DNA from: Bacillota bacterium
GTDB taxonomy: Bacteria > Bacillota > Sulfobacillia > DUMF01
Direction: 5' to 3'
Assembly (NCBI GenBank): GCA_012840015.1
Contig: DUMF01000002.1
Span: forward strand, 62,001-126,000
DNA: 64,000 nt
Position 1 is the first letter of the stretch. Each line of letters starts with the position of its first letter. Made by a program: the position numbers and the translations under genes. Positions 53,603 to 63,538 of the stretch are shown here, piece after piece. The notes under the pieces are model-generated. The model had not been told where the DNA came from and ran no database searches. It worked only from the letters and a program-made list of their open reading frames with translations.

Positions 53603-54692
53603 GTGGTGGGCATTGTGTGTTGCCGCTCTGGTGTTGGCCGGCTCACTGGTTTTGCTTAGGGTGGTAAATATCCATAGAGTCTTGCCAGCGGCCGCCGAGT
53701 TGCACGAGGAACTGGGCAATGGCAAATATTATTCTCTCATAGATTCCGCCGGCAAGGAGCTTTTCACAACCGGAATCGCACTTAGCGTCGGAGACGAATT
53801 CATAAGCGAGCATGGTACCATTTACAGGGTAAACGCGTTGGAAGGCTTGACGGCACGGTGCGCCCCGGTGGGGACAACGGGGCAAGATGTCAGCCAGGTT
53901 ACTGCGGCTGAAGCTGGCCCAACCACGGCGGGCAATATCGCCATTTACCATACTCATTCAGACGAGGCCTATGAGCCCACCCAGGGTGCAGATTCCATAC
54001 CCGCGCGTGGGGGCGTAATGGCGGTGGGCGAATCGCTAAAGGCAGCTTTACTCCAGAAAGGGGTGAAAGTGATTCACGATACCTCCTCGCACGAACCGCA
54101 TGATGCTGGCTCTTACCAGCGCTCCAGGAGAACTGCGCTTCGCCTTTTAGCTCAAAGACCATCTGCGCTGATAGACTTGCACAGGGATGCAGGACCAGCT
54201 TCTACCTACCGACGAACTATAGCCGGGCAGGACGCAGCCGGAATGACCATAGTTATCGGAAAGCAAAACCCGAAATATGCAGCTAACATGGATTTCGCGC
54301 AGAGGCTGAAAAGCGTAGCGGACAAGATGTATCCTGGACTCATACGCGGCATACTCACCACGAAAGGTAATTTCAACCAGGATTTGTCCGAAAGGGCGTT
54401 GCTGATAGAGGTAGGTACTGAGAAGAATTCCATGGAAGAAGCCCAGAAAGGCGCGGGCCTATTGGCTAACGTTATCCCTCAAGCGGTGGGCGCGGCTGCC
54501 ACTGGCACCCATGGTGCACCAGCGGGGAGCGGCGCGCGCTCAGCCGCATGGGTAATCGTGGTGCTAGCATTGATCGGGGTAGCCGCATACCTGGTGATAA
54601 GCATGGGTGGGTGGAAAGAAGCGATGTCCAAGCTCAATCTGGGTGGAGGTAACCGGGGGCCGAAGCCCGATGGCTCCGATCGCCAACAGTAA
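53586..54692 (+). CDS. spoIIP: Stage II sporulation protein P
   Basis: Cell-wall hydrolase (amidase/endopeptidase) that with SpoIID and SpoIIM drives forespore engulfment. One N-terminal membrane segment, catalytic region IAIYHTHSDEAYEPTQG with the zinc histidine, DLHRDAG, and LLIEVGTEKNSMEEAQ with the glutamate; a second hydrophobic segment lies near the C-terminus (WVIVVLALIGVAAYLVI). GTG 53586 has GGAGGG nine bases upstream; longer starts exist. Confidence 0.9.
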   Translation: MRQKNKWWALCVAALVLAGSLVLLRVVNIHRVLPAAAELHEELGNGKYYSLIDSAGKELFTTGIALSVGDEFISEHGTIYRVNALEGLTARCAPVGTTGQDVSQVTAAEAGPTTAGNIAIYHTHSDEAYEPTQGADSIPARGGVMAVGESLKAALLQKGVKVIHDTSSHEPHDAGSYQRSRRTALRLLAQRPSALIDLHRDAGPASTYRRTIAGQDAAGMTIVIGKQNPKYAANMDFAQRLKSVADKMYPGLIRGILTTKGNFNQDLSERALLIEVGTEKNSMEEAQKGAGLLANVIPQAVGAAATGTHGAPAGSGARSAAWVIVVLALIGVAAYLVISMGGWKEAMSKLNLGGGNRGPKPDGSDRQQ

Positions 54693-55659
54693 GGCGCTTT
54701 ACCTTTGCCCCACTGCGAAGGGCCTGTCGCTCCTTGCAGCACAGGCCCACCTACGCCACAAGGTTAGGCCAAAGGAGACCGCTCGCGGCGAAGGGATTAG
54801 CTTTGTCGGTAGGGACGCGGATGGTGTTTCCGTCTACGTAGGGGCCTACGGGCGGTGGCGAAGCGTCGCGATGCGGGCAGTTACCGGGTTGTGCGGAATA
54901 TGTTCGGGAGCGCAGCCGCTTGTTGTGTGCGACGTGTTGGCATACCTACCGGCATCCCCATTAGGGAATGTCCTACGCATTGTAGTCACCATGGGTCTGG
55001 AAGGGCTGATTCCTTTTTTCCGCAAGTTGGTCAAGGAGACTGTGGAAAGCGCCGCACGAGACACGCGAAGTAAGATAGCACACTATACGGCTGGTGTTAC
55101 CTCAGAGCCGCGAGAAGCCATAATATTCCACTGTTATGGCAGTGCGCATACCTCTGTTGTGCAGGCTGCCTTGTATTTGGGGCTGCTTTCACGTGACCGC
55201 CCGCCGCTCACCGAGGAGTTGAACCGGATACCTCACTTTGATAAAGTCATTAAGAGCGACATTGGCACACCCATGTTCATGGGTAACGATAAACGTGGCC
55301 GGCCGGTATACGTGTTGGGATTTGGGAGCGGCAAGGGGCCTCTTAAGCGTTTGCTGCAAGAAATTATCGCCCTTTTGGGGATTCCGCAAGGAAACATTCG
55401 CTTTTTCGACTCCTTGTCCACGGCTGGCTTCCTCACGCGGCTCGGAGGGTTTTTGTCGAGGGGAATCGGGCTGGTATGGCCAGGCCGGCCGATAGTCAAT
55501 TACGCCATTAGGAGAGACTGGAGCCGCGTCTGTGCTTTGTCGGAACGAATCAGTGAGCGCCTGGAGGCTCAGGACGGTGGGGAATCTGATAAGAGGCGGA
55601 ATAATCCAGCATGTCTCTGCGGGAAGCCTCGCGGAGAAGATCGGCCTTCAAGCGGGTGA
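54670..55659 (+). CDS. DUF3189 domain protein (two related halves)
   Basis: 329 aa. The second half begins AIIFHCYGSAHTSVVQAALY and LGLLSRDRPPLTEELNRIPH, the DUF3189 signature; the first half (ALYLCPTAKGLSLLAAQAHL) looks like a weaker related domain. Function unknown. Overlaps both spoIIP and the DUF512 gene, so it is in that operon. ATG 54670 chosen as first family-like start. Confidence 0.75.
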   Translation: MAPIANSKALYLCPTAKGLSLLAAQAHLRHKVRPKETARGEGISFVGRDADGVSVYVGAYGRWRSVAMRAVTGLCGICSGAQPLVVCDVLAYLPASPLGNVLRIVVTMGLEGLIPFFRKLVKETVESAARDTRSKIAHYTAGVTSEPREAIIFHCYGSAHTSVVQAALYLGLLSRDRPPLTEELNRIPHFDKVIKSDIGTPMFMGNDKRGRPVYVLGFGSGKGPLKRLLQEIIALLGIPQGNIRFFDSLSTAGFLTRLGGFLSRGIGLVWPGRPIVNYAIRRDWSRVCALSERISERLEAQDGGESDKRRNNPACLCGKPRGEDRPSSG

Positions 55660-56911
55660 CGCAATCCAAAGCGTCAATGGCGTGAAGTTACAAGATGTCA
55701 TAGATTTCATGTATCATTTTGCGTCGGACAGAGTAACGCTTGAAGTTACTACCGCTTCGGGCTGCCGCAAAACGATTTGCCTGGAGAAAGAGATTGACGA
55801 AGGTTTAGGCGTCACGTTTGATCGTGACGTTTTTGACGGAATTCGGGTGTGTCGCAATAAGTGCGCCTTTTGCTTCGTCTCGCAATTGCCTTCTGGAGTG
55901 CGGCCTTCCTTAAGGGTGCGCGACGACGATTATCGCTTATCTTTTCTGCACGGGAATTTCATTACCATGACGAATATGACACTCAAAGACTTCCGGCGCA
56001 TCGCTGAACTGAAGTTAAGCCCACTTTACATTTCGGTTCACACGATGAACCCTGAACTGAGGGCGAGGATGCTGGGGAATGACCGAGGGGCAGAGATCCA
56101 GAATCAGTTGGAATGGCTTGCTAAAATGGGCATTCGCTTTCACTGCCAGATAGTGGTGATACCTGGTGTAAATGGGGGCACCGAATTGGAAAGCACTGTC
56201 CAGAAGCTGTACGACATGAGACCGTGGGCACAATCGGTTGGAGTAGTGCCGGTCGGACTTACGAAGTACCATAAGGGCGGATTGAGAGGGCTTTCGCCAG
56301 AAGAAGCGAAGGAAATCGTGCAACTGGTCGAGAAGTATCAAAAACGATCACGGGCCGCCGGCTTCACCGGATGGGTATATGCATCAGATGAGATATACCT
56401 TCTAGCCGGCATTCCCGTGCCGCAGTTCGAAGAATACGACGATTTCCCGCAATTGGAAAACGGTATAGGTATGGTGGCTTCACTGTTGGAGAGTGTCTCG
56501 AGGGCAAGAGAAGAGCTCTCTCGTTTTCCTGCGGACCCTCCCAAGAGCATTCTGATGTGCGGCAAGCTCGCCCACCCTATTCTAGAGGAAGCACTAGGGC
56601 CACTGAGTAAGGCGGGTGGGGGGTTCCTTGAGATAAGGCCAGTAACCAATGAATTCCTGGGAGAAAGTGTAACCGTTTCTGGGCTTCTGGCCGGACGAGA
56701 TATTGCAGAAGCTGCACTGTGCACACTGAGAAATGGGGGCCGCGAAGAGCCTCCATTGGTAGTGGTGCCGGTGCAGGCGGCGCCGTATGGGGTTTTCCTT
56801 GACGATACCACCATGGACTGGTTACAGGAACGACTTCAAACTACCGTGCTGGCTGCAGGGCCTAATGCCGATGATCTGGTAAAGGCGCTAAAGGGCGTGG
56901 TGCGCTCATGA
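55577..56911 (+). CDS. DUF512 protein: PDZ plus radical SAM-like iron-sulfur domain
   Basis: 444 aa. A PDZ domain (HVSAGSLAEKIGLQAGDAIQ, SVNG) is followed by CRNKCAFCF (CX3CX2C), a radical SAM-type cluster site, and the C-terminal DUF512 region (KSILMCGKLAHPILEEAL, VTVSGLLAGRDI, DDTTMDWL). This gene sits before der in most Clostridia. GTG 55577 has GGAGG ten bases upstream. Overlaps der by four bases. Confidence 0.9.
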   Translation: MGNLIRGGIIQHVSAGSLAEKIGLQAGDAIQSVNGVKLQDVIDFMYHFASDRVTLEVTTASGCRKTICLEKEIDEGLGVTFDRDVFDGIRVCRNKCAFCFVSQLPSGVRPSLRVRDDDYRLSFLHGNFITMTNMTLKDFRRIAELKLSPLYISVHTMNPELRARMLGNDRGAEIQNQLEWLAKMGIRFHCQIVVIPGVNGGTELESTVQKLYDMRPWAQSVGVVPVGLTKYHKGGLRGLSPEEAKEIVQLVEKYQKRSRAAGFTGWVYASDEIYLLAGIPVPQFEEYDDFPQLENGIGMVASLLESVSRAREELSRFPADPPKSILMCGKLAHPILEEALGPLSKAGGGFLEIRPVTNEFLGESVTVSGLLAGRDIAEAALCTLRNGGREEPPLVVVPVQAAPYGVFLDDTTMDWLQERLQTTVLAAGPNADDLVKALKGVVRS

Positions 56912-58221
56912 AATCAGAAGTCGTCATAGTCGGCAGGCCGAACGTCGGGAAGTCTACTCTCTTCAATCGCATCGCCTGCCGCAAAACCGCGATCACCCAC
57001 GGTCAGCCAGGTGTGACCAGGGATATCGTTAAAGCCGAAGTGGAATGGCGCGGCCGCACTTTTTCGCTTGTGGATACAGGGGGGCTTTATTCAGACGCTC
57101 CGGGAGAACTTGAAGCGAAAGCAATTGAGCACGCTAAACGTGCCATGTCCCACGCAGGGATAATTCTCTTCGTGGTGGATGCAAGGGCCGGAGTAACTCC
57201 TGAAGACAAAGAAATAGCAGACGAGCTGAGGCGATCCGGCAAGCCCGTACTGCTCGTGGCAAACAAGGCAGACCACGTTGGCATCGAGGACTCGGTGATT
57301 GAGTTTTGGGAGCTCGGGATGGGAGAACCCATTCCTGTTTCCGCTGAGCACGGGCTGGGCGTTGGGGATCTACTCGATAGAGTCTATGAGTTGCTCCCGG
57401 AAGGTGAAGCTGGAGAGGCTGAAGTGGAAGCCACACGCCCGAGAGTTGCCATCGTCGGCAGGCCAAACGCGGGGAAGTCCTCTATTCTCAACCGAATCGT
57501 TGGGGAAGAGCGGTGTATTGTATCGGAGATTCCGGGGACTACTCGGGATTCGATTGATGTGGTCTGGCAAGGGAGTGCAGGGAGATTCCTGTTTATCGAC
57601 ACGCCAGGGCTAAGGCGGAAAACCAAAATCGAGGCTCCACTCGAAAAGCTGAGCGCTGGCCAAGCGCTAAGATCGATACACAGGTCGGACGTGTGCATCC
57701 TGGTAATCGACGCCTCTACAGGCGTAACTGACCAGGACCGTCATATAGCGGGGCAGATTGTTGAGCATTGGAAGGCGGCAGTTGTAGCTGCTAACAAGTG
57801 GGACCTGGTAACTCCTGAAGACCGAGATGCCACCCTATCCCGGATCAGATGGCGATTGGACTTCCTGGACTATGCCCGGGTACTACCTGTGTCTGCACTC
57901 ACCGGCCAGGGGATTAAGCGGTTGATCGACGAAGTTAAGACTGCATGGGAATCCCATAGTTCGAGGCAGCCCACGTCAGATGTGAACTTCGTACTGCGCG
58001 ACGCAACGCTTGTTACCCCGATCCCGTCCGGGAGGAGCAGAAAAGGGAACAAACTTTTTTATGCGACACAGGTGAGTACGTCACCTCCCACTTTTGTGGC
58101 GTTTGTGTCCGATCCCGAAGCTATTCCCGAGTCATACAGGCGGTACATGCAACAACGCTTGCGTGATGCCTTCCAGCTTAATGGTTGTCCGATCCGACTG
58201 GTTTTGAGGGCCAGGAGGTGA
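56908..58221 (+). CDS. der: GTPase Der (EngA), ribosome assembly
   Basis: Two tandem GTPase domains and a KH-like C-terminus assist 50S assembly. G1 motifs GRPNVGKSTLFN and GRPNAGKSSILN, G3 DTGG and DTPG, G4 NKAD and NKWD. 437 aa is usual. ATG start overlapping the DUF512 gene. Confidence 0.97.
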   Translation: MKSEVVIVGRPNVGKSTLFNRIACRKTAITHGQPGVTRDIVKAEVEWRGRTFSLVDTGGLYSDAPGELEAKAIEHAKRAMSHAGIILFVVDARAGVTPEDKEIADELRRSGKPVLLVANKADHVGIEDSVIEFWELGMGEPIPVSAEHGLGVGDLLDRVYELLPEGEAGEAEVEATRPRVAIVGRPNAGKSSILNRIVGEERCIVSEIPGTTRDSIDVVWQGSAGRFLFIDTPGLRRKTKIEAPLEKLSAGQALRSIHRSDVCILVIDASTGVTDQDRHIAGQIVEHWKAAVVAANKWDLVTPEDRDATLSRIRWRLDFLDYARVLPVSALTGQGIKRLIDEVKTAWESHSSRQPTSDVNFVLRDATLVTPIPSGRSRKGNKLFYATQVSTSPPTFVAFVSDPEAIPESYRRYMQQRLRDAFQLNGCPIRLVLRARR

Positions 58222-58229
58222 ATTGCGTC

Positions 58230-58829
58230 ATGGATATCATGAGGACGATCCTGGTTTTGGTGTCATGTTACCTCCTGGGAAGCGTACCCTGGGGGGTAAT
58301 AGTGGGCAGAAAGCACGGAGTGGATGTGCTTAGTAGGGGAAGTGGAAGCACTGGAGCAACCAACGTATACCGTACTGTCGGCAAAAAGGCGGCAGCGCTG
58401 GTACTGGTGCTGGATGTAGTCAAGGGATGTGCTGGGCCTCTTATCGGCGGAAGGCTGTCTGCTTTGAATCCGGATATTGGAGCCGTACTCGGCGGTGTGG
58501 CAGCGATTGCAGGGCACTGCTACTCTCCCTTTCTGGGCTTCAAGGGCGGTAAGGGAGTAGCCACTTCGGCAGGCGCCGCGCTGGTAATTCTCTATAGGTT
58601 CATCCCGATCGGTCTTGCGATCTTCGCCGTTATCGCCATTATCACGAGGTACGCGTCGCTCGCGTCGTTGACTGCAGTAACGACTGTGGTCGGGATGGTG
58701 TTATTTAGCTGTGAGTCGTTCGCGTACAAAGCGTTCGCGTTGGTCGCCGCTGCTATCATTTTCTATCGTCACATTCCCAATATAAAAAGACTGATGTCAG
58801 GGAGAGAAAACCGCATCGACCCTGCGTAA
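58230..58829 (+). CDS. plsY: Acyl-phosphate:glycerol-3-phosphate acyltransferase
   Basis: First acylation of phospholipid synthesis in the membrane. Motifs GSVPWGVIVGR, RGSGSTGATNVYRTVG and GHCYSPFLGFKGGKGVATS are the three conserved loops. About 199 aa, five membrane segments. ATG 58230; GGAGG lies 12 bases upstream. Confidence 0.95.
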   Translation: MDIMRTILVLVSCYLLGSVPWGVIVGRKHGVDVLSRGSGSTGATNVYRTVGKKAAALVLVLDVVKGCAGPLIGGRLSALNPDIGAVLGGVAAIAGHCYSPFLGFKGGKGVATSAGAALVILYRFIPIGLAIFAVIAIITRYASLASLTAVTTVVGMVLFSCESFAYKAFALVAAAIIFYRHIPNIKRLMSGRENRIDPA

Positions 58830-58843
58830 GGGGAGGCTTGAGA

Positions 58844-59845
58844 ATGAAGGTCGCCATCCTTGGAGCCGGGAGCTGGGGAACCGCGCTTTCAATACCCATC
58901 TCCGATAACGGTCATCAAGTTTGGTTGTGGACCAGAAGCCAGGCTCGGGCGGAAGATATTCGGCGCTGCCGCGAGAACGCCCGGTATCTACCGGGCGTGA
59001 GACTTCCGGACAACGTCTATGTCACGGGGGAAATCACGGAAGCGCTTGACCGTGCTGGTCTAGTCATATTTGCCGTACCGTTCAAGGCGCTGAGACAGGT
59101 CGCTGAAGCATGCAAGGGACTGATTAAAGAGGTATTGGTCATGTCTACGGCCAAGGGGATCGGAACGGGCGAAACGATTACTGGTACACAGATCCTCGCA
59201 CAGGTACTGGGGGCATCCGCGCACGTGTGTTGCTTATCGGGTCCTAATTTTGCAGCAGAAGTTAGTCGGAGATTGCCCAGCGCTACTGTTGTAGCTTCGA
59301 GATCTCCGTGGATCGCAGAAGAAGTTCAAAGCCTGCTCATGACCGGTCGCCTCAGGGTTTACGTGAGCTGTGACGAACTTGGGGTGCAGATGGGCGGAGC
59401 CCTAAAGAACGTGGTCGCGATCGCAGTCGGCATGAGCGATGGTCTAGGCCTGGGGCATAACGCACGTGCCGGTCTCATCACTCGAGGTCTCGCAGAAATG
59501 ACCAGGCTGGGCATCGTCCTTGGCGCTGAGGCCCGTACGTTTGCAGGCTTATCAGGTCTTGGAGATCTCGTTCTTACCTGCACTGGTGACTATTCCAGGA
59601 ACAGGCGCCTTGGGCTCGCTGTTGCACGGGGTCAGAGCTTGAAAGGATTCGTGGAAGAGACGGGGCTCCTCGTGGAAGGTGCGTACACGGTGAGCACCGC
59701 CAGGGAGTTATCGGGCAGACTGGGAGTGGAGATGCCAATCTGCGAGGAAGTTTATCAGATACTCTTCCGGGGCAAACCCCCGCTGGAAGGAGTAAACTCG
59801 CTCATGTGGCGGGAGAAGAAGCACGAGTATGTGGGCCTAACCTGA
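58844..59845 (+). CDS. gpsA: Glycerol-3-phosphate dehydrogenase [NAD(P)+]
   Basis: Reduces dihydroxyacetone phosphate to the PlsY substrate. VAILGAGSWGTALSIPISDN binds NAD(P); VMSTAKGIG, CCLSGPNFAAEVSRRLP, GALKNVVAIAVGMSDGLGLG and FAGLSGLGDLVLTCTGDYSR are family motifs. 333 aa. ATG 58844 after GGGGAGG, 15 bases after plsY. Confidence 0.96.
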   Translation: MKVAILGAGSWGTALSIPISDNGHQVWLWTRSQARAEDIRRCRENARYLPGVRLPDNVYVTGEITEALDRAGLVIFAVPFKALRQVAEACKGLIKEVLVMSTAKGIGTGETITGTQILAQVLGASAHVCCLSGPNFAAEVSRRLPSATVVASRSPWIAEEVQSLLMTGRLRVYVSCDELGVQMGGALKNVVAIAVGMSDGLGLGHNARAGLITRGLAEMTRLGIVLGAEARTFAGLSGLGDLVLTCTGDYSRNRRLGLAVARGQSLKGFVEETGLLVEGAYTVSTARELSGRLGVEMPICEEVYQILFRGKPPLEGVNSLMWREKKHEYVGLT

Positions 59846-59857
59846 AGACTACTGCGG

Positions 59858-61300
59858 TCATTCCGCGCTCATGGGGTTATCCTGGCCGGATTGAATGAGT
59901 TGGCTTAACGGCGCGATTTCGAATCCGCGCTCGCGCAGAGATTGTACCACGAGTGGTAGGCTACGCACCGTGGATATTCTGCTGCCGCCCTGCGCCCGAA
60001 GAATGCTGCCCGAGTCATGAAACAAAATTATGTCTCCGGGGCGGGCGAGCTTCTCTATCCTTTTCTTGATCTCTATAGGATTCGGTTCCAGCCAATCTTC
60101 TGAACTGAGACTCCAGAGTACGAGTCGGCAGCCTTCCTTCTCCAGGTACTCCTGGATATGCCGATCATAGAGCCCCCTCGGGGGTCTGAAGTACTTCGGT
60201 TGCACGCCGGTGACGTCAACGATTGCGTCCTTGGCTAGCTGAATTTCACGTAATTGTACCTTCGGGGGCAGGAGAACCATGTTAGGATGGGAATAGCTGT
60301 GGCAGCCGACTTCGTGGCCCTCAGCCACCACAGCTTTGGCGATATTTGGGTAAGCGAGCACGTGCTTGCCCACCATGAAAAAGGTTGCCTTCACGTGATG
60401 CTCGCGAAGCACTTGAAGTATCTGTGGCGTATAAACCGGGTCAGGACCGTCGTCGAAAGTGATTGCGACCATCGGCTTACTTCTATTGCCGGCACGTACG
60501 ATCCCAGCTTGGTTACCGAACCCCCTATAAACATAAGCGTTGGAATACCATAGCAGTAGAATAACACCGCTGATGATTGTAACACCGAGGCCCAGTTTGA
60601 AACGGCGTCGCCTCGTAAGACCTTTAGCATGAAATGCAGTTACCTCGGGGCTTAGCCCCGTGCCATCTTTTGAGCGTGTTAGCCGGCGGGCTTTGCCAGA
60701 CCATATCAGGTAGAGAGGCCCGATAAGCTGCCCGACTACCAGTGCAGCAGCGATCAGGGAGAACAGGAGTACGATATCGCGCTGGATAGCCACGTACGCG
60801 AATATAGGAAGAAAAAGGAAGCTGACGGCAAAGCTCATGAGGCTATATCTTGTGGCCATATAGAGAATGGCGTAGCTGAGCATGAGGAACGCGAAACACT
60901 TTGGGCTCAAGACCAAAGTTGCACCCAGAGCTACAGAGACCCCTCTTTCTGTGCGGAAACGCTGGAAGAGTGGCCAAGAATGTCCGGCTATGCAACCGAG
61001 CCCTGCACTCATCATGCATGCCCCTGTACCTACCAGTGCCCGGGCTAAAGCAACGGCCAGTATGCCTTTTAGCAGGTTTACTAAGAAAAATGGTAAGTAA
61101 GTCTTGGCGGTATTCAGTACGTTGATAGAGCGGCGTGGTACCAAGGCACCTTTGACGAGCCTCAAACGTGAGCCACTGCCTGGCCGCTTGAACGGTAGGA
61201 TCCTTACCCGAACAACGGGCCTTAGAAAGCTTATCACCCAGGCTGCCGGCACCGAACCGATGAAGTAGCCCAAAAGGCACACGCCGATGAAACTCTGCAA
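59858..61300 (-). CDS. PlsY-like membrane domain fused to polysaccharide deacetylase
   Basis: 480 aa. Residues 1-205 resemble PlsY: GYFIGSVPAAWVISFLRP, then where PlsY has GSGNxGATN this protein has RRSINVLNTAK, and GHSWPLFQRFRTERGVSVAL replaces GHNWSPFLKFKGGKGVAT. After one more membrane segment (residues 236-258) a NodB deacetylase follows: AITFDDGPDPVYTPQ, HSYSHPNM, YFRPPRGLYD and IILFHDSG, all catalytic and metal residues present. The deacetylase would be outside the cell. TTG start with AGGAGG upstream. Convergent with gpsA. Confidence 0.85.
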   Translation of the reverse strand: MQSFIGVCLLGYFIGSVPAAWVISFLRPVVRVRILPFKRPGSGSRLRLVKGALVPRRSINVLNTAKTYLPFFLVNLLKGILAVALARALVGTGACMMSAGLGCIAGHSWPLFQRFRTERGVSVALGATLVLSPKCFAFLMLSYAILYMATRYSLMSFAVSFLFLPIFAYVAIQRDIVLLFSLIAAALVVGQLIGPLYLIWSGKARRLTRSKDGTGLSPEVTAFHAKGLTRRRRFKLGLGVTIISGVILLLWYSNAYVYRGFGNQAGIVRAGNRSKPMVAITFDDGPDPVYTPQILQVLREHHVKATFFMVGKHVLAYPNIAKAVVAEGHEVGCHSYSHPNMVLLPPKVQLREIQLAKDAIVDVTGVQPKYFRPPRGLYDRHIQEYLEKEGCRLVLWSLSSEDWLEPNPIEIKKRIEKLARPGDIILFHDSGSILRAQGGSRISTVRSLPLVVQSLRERGFEIAPLSQLIQSGQDNPMSAE

Positions 61301-61365
61301 GCCACGCTTCCTCCTAGTGAAACATTATACTCCGAAGGTAGCGTGTGCTGCAGGCCGCTCGGATT

Positions 61366-62844
61366 TCAAAGGATGATACAGATCAAGCCAGCACTGCCTT
61401 CGTTTACCACCCTCGAAATGGCTTCCCTGAGTTTTTCCTGAGCGTTTTCTGGCATTCTAGATAACTTATTCTGTATGCCTTCCCTAATCAGCTCGCTCAT
61501 CGATTTACCGAAAATGTCGGTCTCCCATATCCTCTTCGGATCGTCTTCGAACTGATCCAGGATATACCTCACCAGCTCCTCACACTGTTTCTCGGTGCCG
61601 ATTATCGGAGTGATTTCGGTCTCGATATCTGCTCTGATCAAGTGTATGGACGGCGCGCTAGCCTTGAGACGTACCCCAAAACGGTTGCCCTGGCGGATCA
61701 GCTCGGGTTCAGCAAGCTGCAGGTCTGACATAGTAGGGGCGATCATTCCGTAGCCAGTTTCTCTCACTTCGTTCAACCCTTCCTCAACCTTATCCCATTC
61801 GCTTTTAACTTTGGCGAGCTCTCTTAAGCACTTCAATAGTACTCCACTATCGCTGACAGGCTGACCCAAGAGCTCCTCTACGACCTTGTAATATAGCGAC
61901 TCCTTAGCTTTGAGGCTTGCCCTGGCAAGGCCAGTGCCCATTTCCAGCTTTTCGAGAACAGTCGACTCGACCAATTCGCTGGAACCAAGTGTGGCAATAG
62001 CCTTCTCGACGTCTCTAACTCTCCGCACACCGCCGATAGCAACCGCTATCGCCTTTTCGAGTGAGCTGCGCAGCCAATGATCTTTCTCGAGCTCATTGAC
62101 CCAAGCCGGCAGCTGGATATTGATTTCCTTGATTGGGAACTCGTACAACACCTGTTCCATGACAAGGGATACATCATCTGCCTTGAGGTTTTCCACATCC
62201 AACGGTACGACCGAAACATCGTACTCCTTTTCGAGCTTGGCAGCGAGCTCCAAGGTACTGCTTGCCATCGGGTTGATGCTGTTTAGAATTACGATGAATG
62301 GTTTTCCGAGCTCCTTGAGTTCTTGTACCACCTGTTTCTCCGCGCTCACGTAGTTTTCCCGTGGAATGTCGGTTATGGAGCCGTCAGTGGTGACCACGAT
62401 ACCTAAGGTGGCATGTTCAGTTATGACTTTTCTGGTGCCCATCTCGGCCGCTTCTTGGAAAGTCACGGGCGTTTCCAGCCACGGCGTGGTTACCATTCGG
62501 GGGCTGTCGTCTTCTTCCACCCCAAGTGAGCCTGGCACGACGTAGCCCGTGCAGTCCACAAGGCGTACTCTAAGGGAAATGCTGTCCTTAAGAGTGATTT
62601 CTACACCCTGTTCGGGTATGAATTTCGGTTCTACGGTCATTATGGTTTTACCTGCGGCGGCTTGAGGAAGGGCATCTATGATTCGCTCCCTCACGTTTGG
62701 ATCGGTCACGTTGGGTAACACGAATAATTCAACGAACTTCCTGATAAACGTAGATTTACCAGACCTCACGGGGCCGAGTATACCGATGTATATATCACCG
62801 CCAGTCCTCTCCGCAATGTGCTTGAACACGTCGAATGTCTCCAT
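61366..62844 (-). CDS. spoIVA: Stage IV sporulation protein A (spore coat ATPase)
   Basis: Builds the basement layer of the spore coat. 492 aa with N-terminal P-loop GILGPVRSGKSTFIRKFVE, VRLVDCTGYVVPG (switch-like) and TDGSITDIPRENYV. The C-terminus IEIL-type end is replaced by AGLICIIL, still typical of the family. Position after gpsA is the usual one. Confidence 0.96.
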   Translation of the reverse strand: METFDVFKHIAERTGGDIYIGILGPVRSGKSTFIRKFVELFVLPNVTDPNVRERIIDALPQAAAGKTIMTVEPKFIPEQGVEITLKDSISLRVRLVDCTGYVVPGSLGVEEDDSPRMVTTPWLETPVTFQEAAEMGTRKVITEHATLGIVVTTDGSITDIPRENYVSAEKQVVQELKELGKPFIVILNSINPMASSTLELAAKLEKEYDVSVVPLDVENLKADDVSLVMEQVLYEFPIKEINIQLPAWVNELEKDHWLRSSLEKAIAVAIGGVRRVRDVEKAIATLGSSELVESTVLEKLEMGTGLARASLKAKESLYYKVVEELLGQPVSDSGVLLKCLRELAKVKSEWDKVEEGLNEVRETGYGMIAPTMSDLQLAEPELIRQGNRFGVRLKASAPSIHLIRADIETEITPIIGTEKQCEELVRYILDQFEDDPKRIWETDIFGKSMSELIREGIQNKLSRMPENAQEKLREAISRVVNEGSAGLICIIL

Positions 62845-62968
62845 GCGGTCTCCTCCTCGTGCCTGGAAGTTGTTGCTCCAGACACTAAACTATATGCCAG
62901 TCCCTCGGGCAACTTTCCATCGAAGCAGCGGTTGCTTCGAAACGCGGCAACGATTTTCTCAGTTATCC

Positions 62969-62996
62969 TTGACAAGGAGGGGGCTTTTGCTAGAAT
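62969..62996 (+). promoter_or_regulatory. Promoter of speD
   Basis: TTGACA (62969-62974) and TAGAAT (62991-62996), 16-base spacer, 57 bases before the speD start. Confidence 0.65.
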
Positions 62997-63053
62997 GGAT
63001 CTGGTTATCTTGGGGGGCGATAAAGTAATGGCATAAAGGGGGCTGGGAATGAA

Positions 63054-63425
63054 ATGAATGCCTTGGGCCGGCACGTTTTGGCGGAAGTGTACGGCTGCAG
63101 GACGCCCGTAATCGATAGCGTAGAGTCTGTCAAGGAGATAATGGTAAATGCAGCTCTAGCAGCCGGGGCAGAAGTCAGAGAAGTAGCCTTTCACAAGTTC
63201 AGTCCACAAGGAGTCTCAGGTGTTGTGGTGATTTCCGAATCACACTTGGCCGTGCACACCTGGCCGGAGTACGGGTATGCGGCTGTAGACGTCTTTACGT
63301 GCGGCGAGAGAGTGAACCCATGGGTGGCTGTGGAGTATATTGTAAAAGCTTTTGGCACTTCGAACTATACAGCTACCGAAATGAAGCGGGGAATTTTCGA
63401 GAGGGAAAACCTAAAGGCATCCTAA
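63054..63425 (+). CDS. speD: S-adenosylmethionine decarboxylase proenzyme
   Basis: Makes decarboxylated SAM for spermidine. 123 aa, the short prokaryotic class that self-cleaves before the serine in ISESHLAVHTWPEYGYAAVD; the pyruvoyl group forms from that serine. VFTCG supplies the catalytic cysteine. ATG start. Confidence 0.95.
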   Translation: MNALGRHVLAEVYGCRTPVIDSVESVKEIMVNAALAAGAEVREVAFHKFSPQGVSGVVVISESHLAVHTWPEYGYAAVDVFTCGERVNPWVAVEYIVKAFGTSNYTATEMKRGIFERENLKAS

Positions 63426-63473
63426 GCCGAGGTGATTTTTATTTTACCTGGTAGTACATCTGTCGTGTGATTG

Positions 63474-63513
63474 CCCTGCGTTTTGAGCGAAATGGACGCA
63501 GGGTGTATTTTTT
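63474..63513 (+). terminator. Terminator after speD
   Basis: CCCTGCGT (63474-63481) pairs with ACGCAGGG (63496-63503), then a T-rich run. Confidence 0.85.
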
Positions 63514-63538
63514 ATTAAAATCAGCTGGGAGGGATCAC

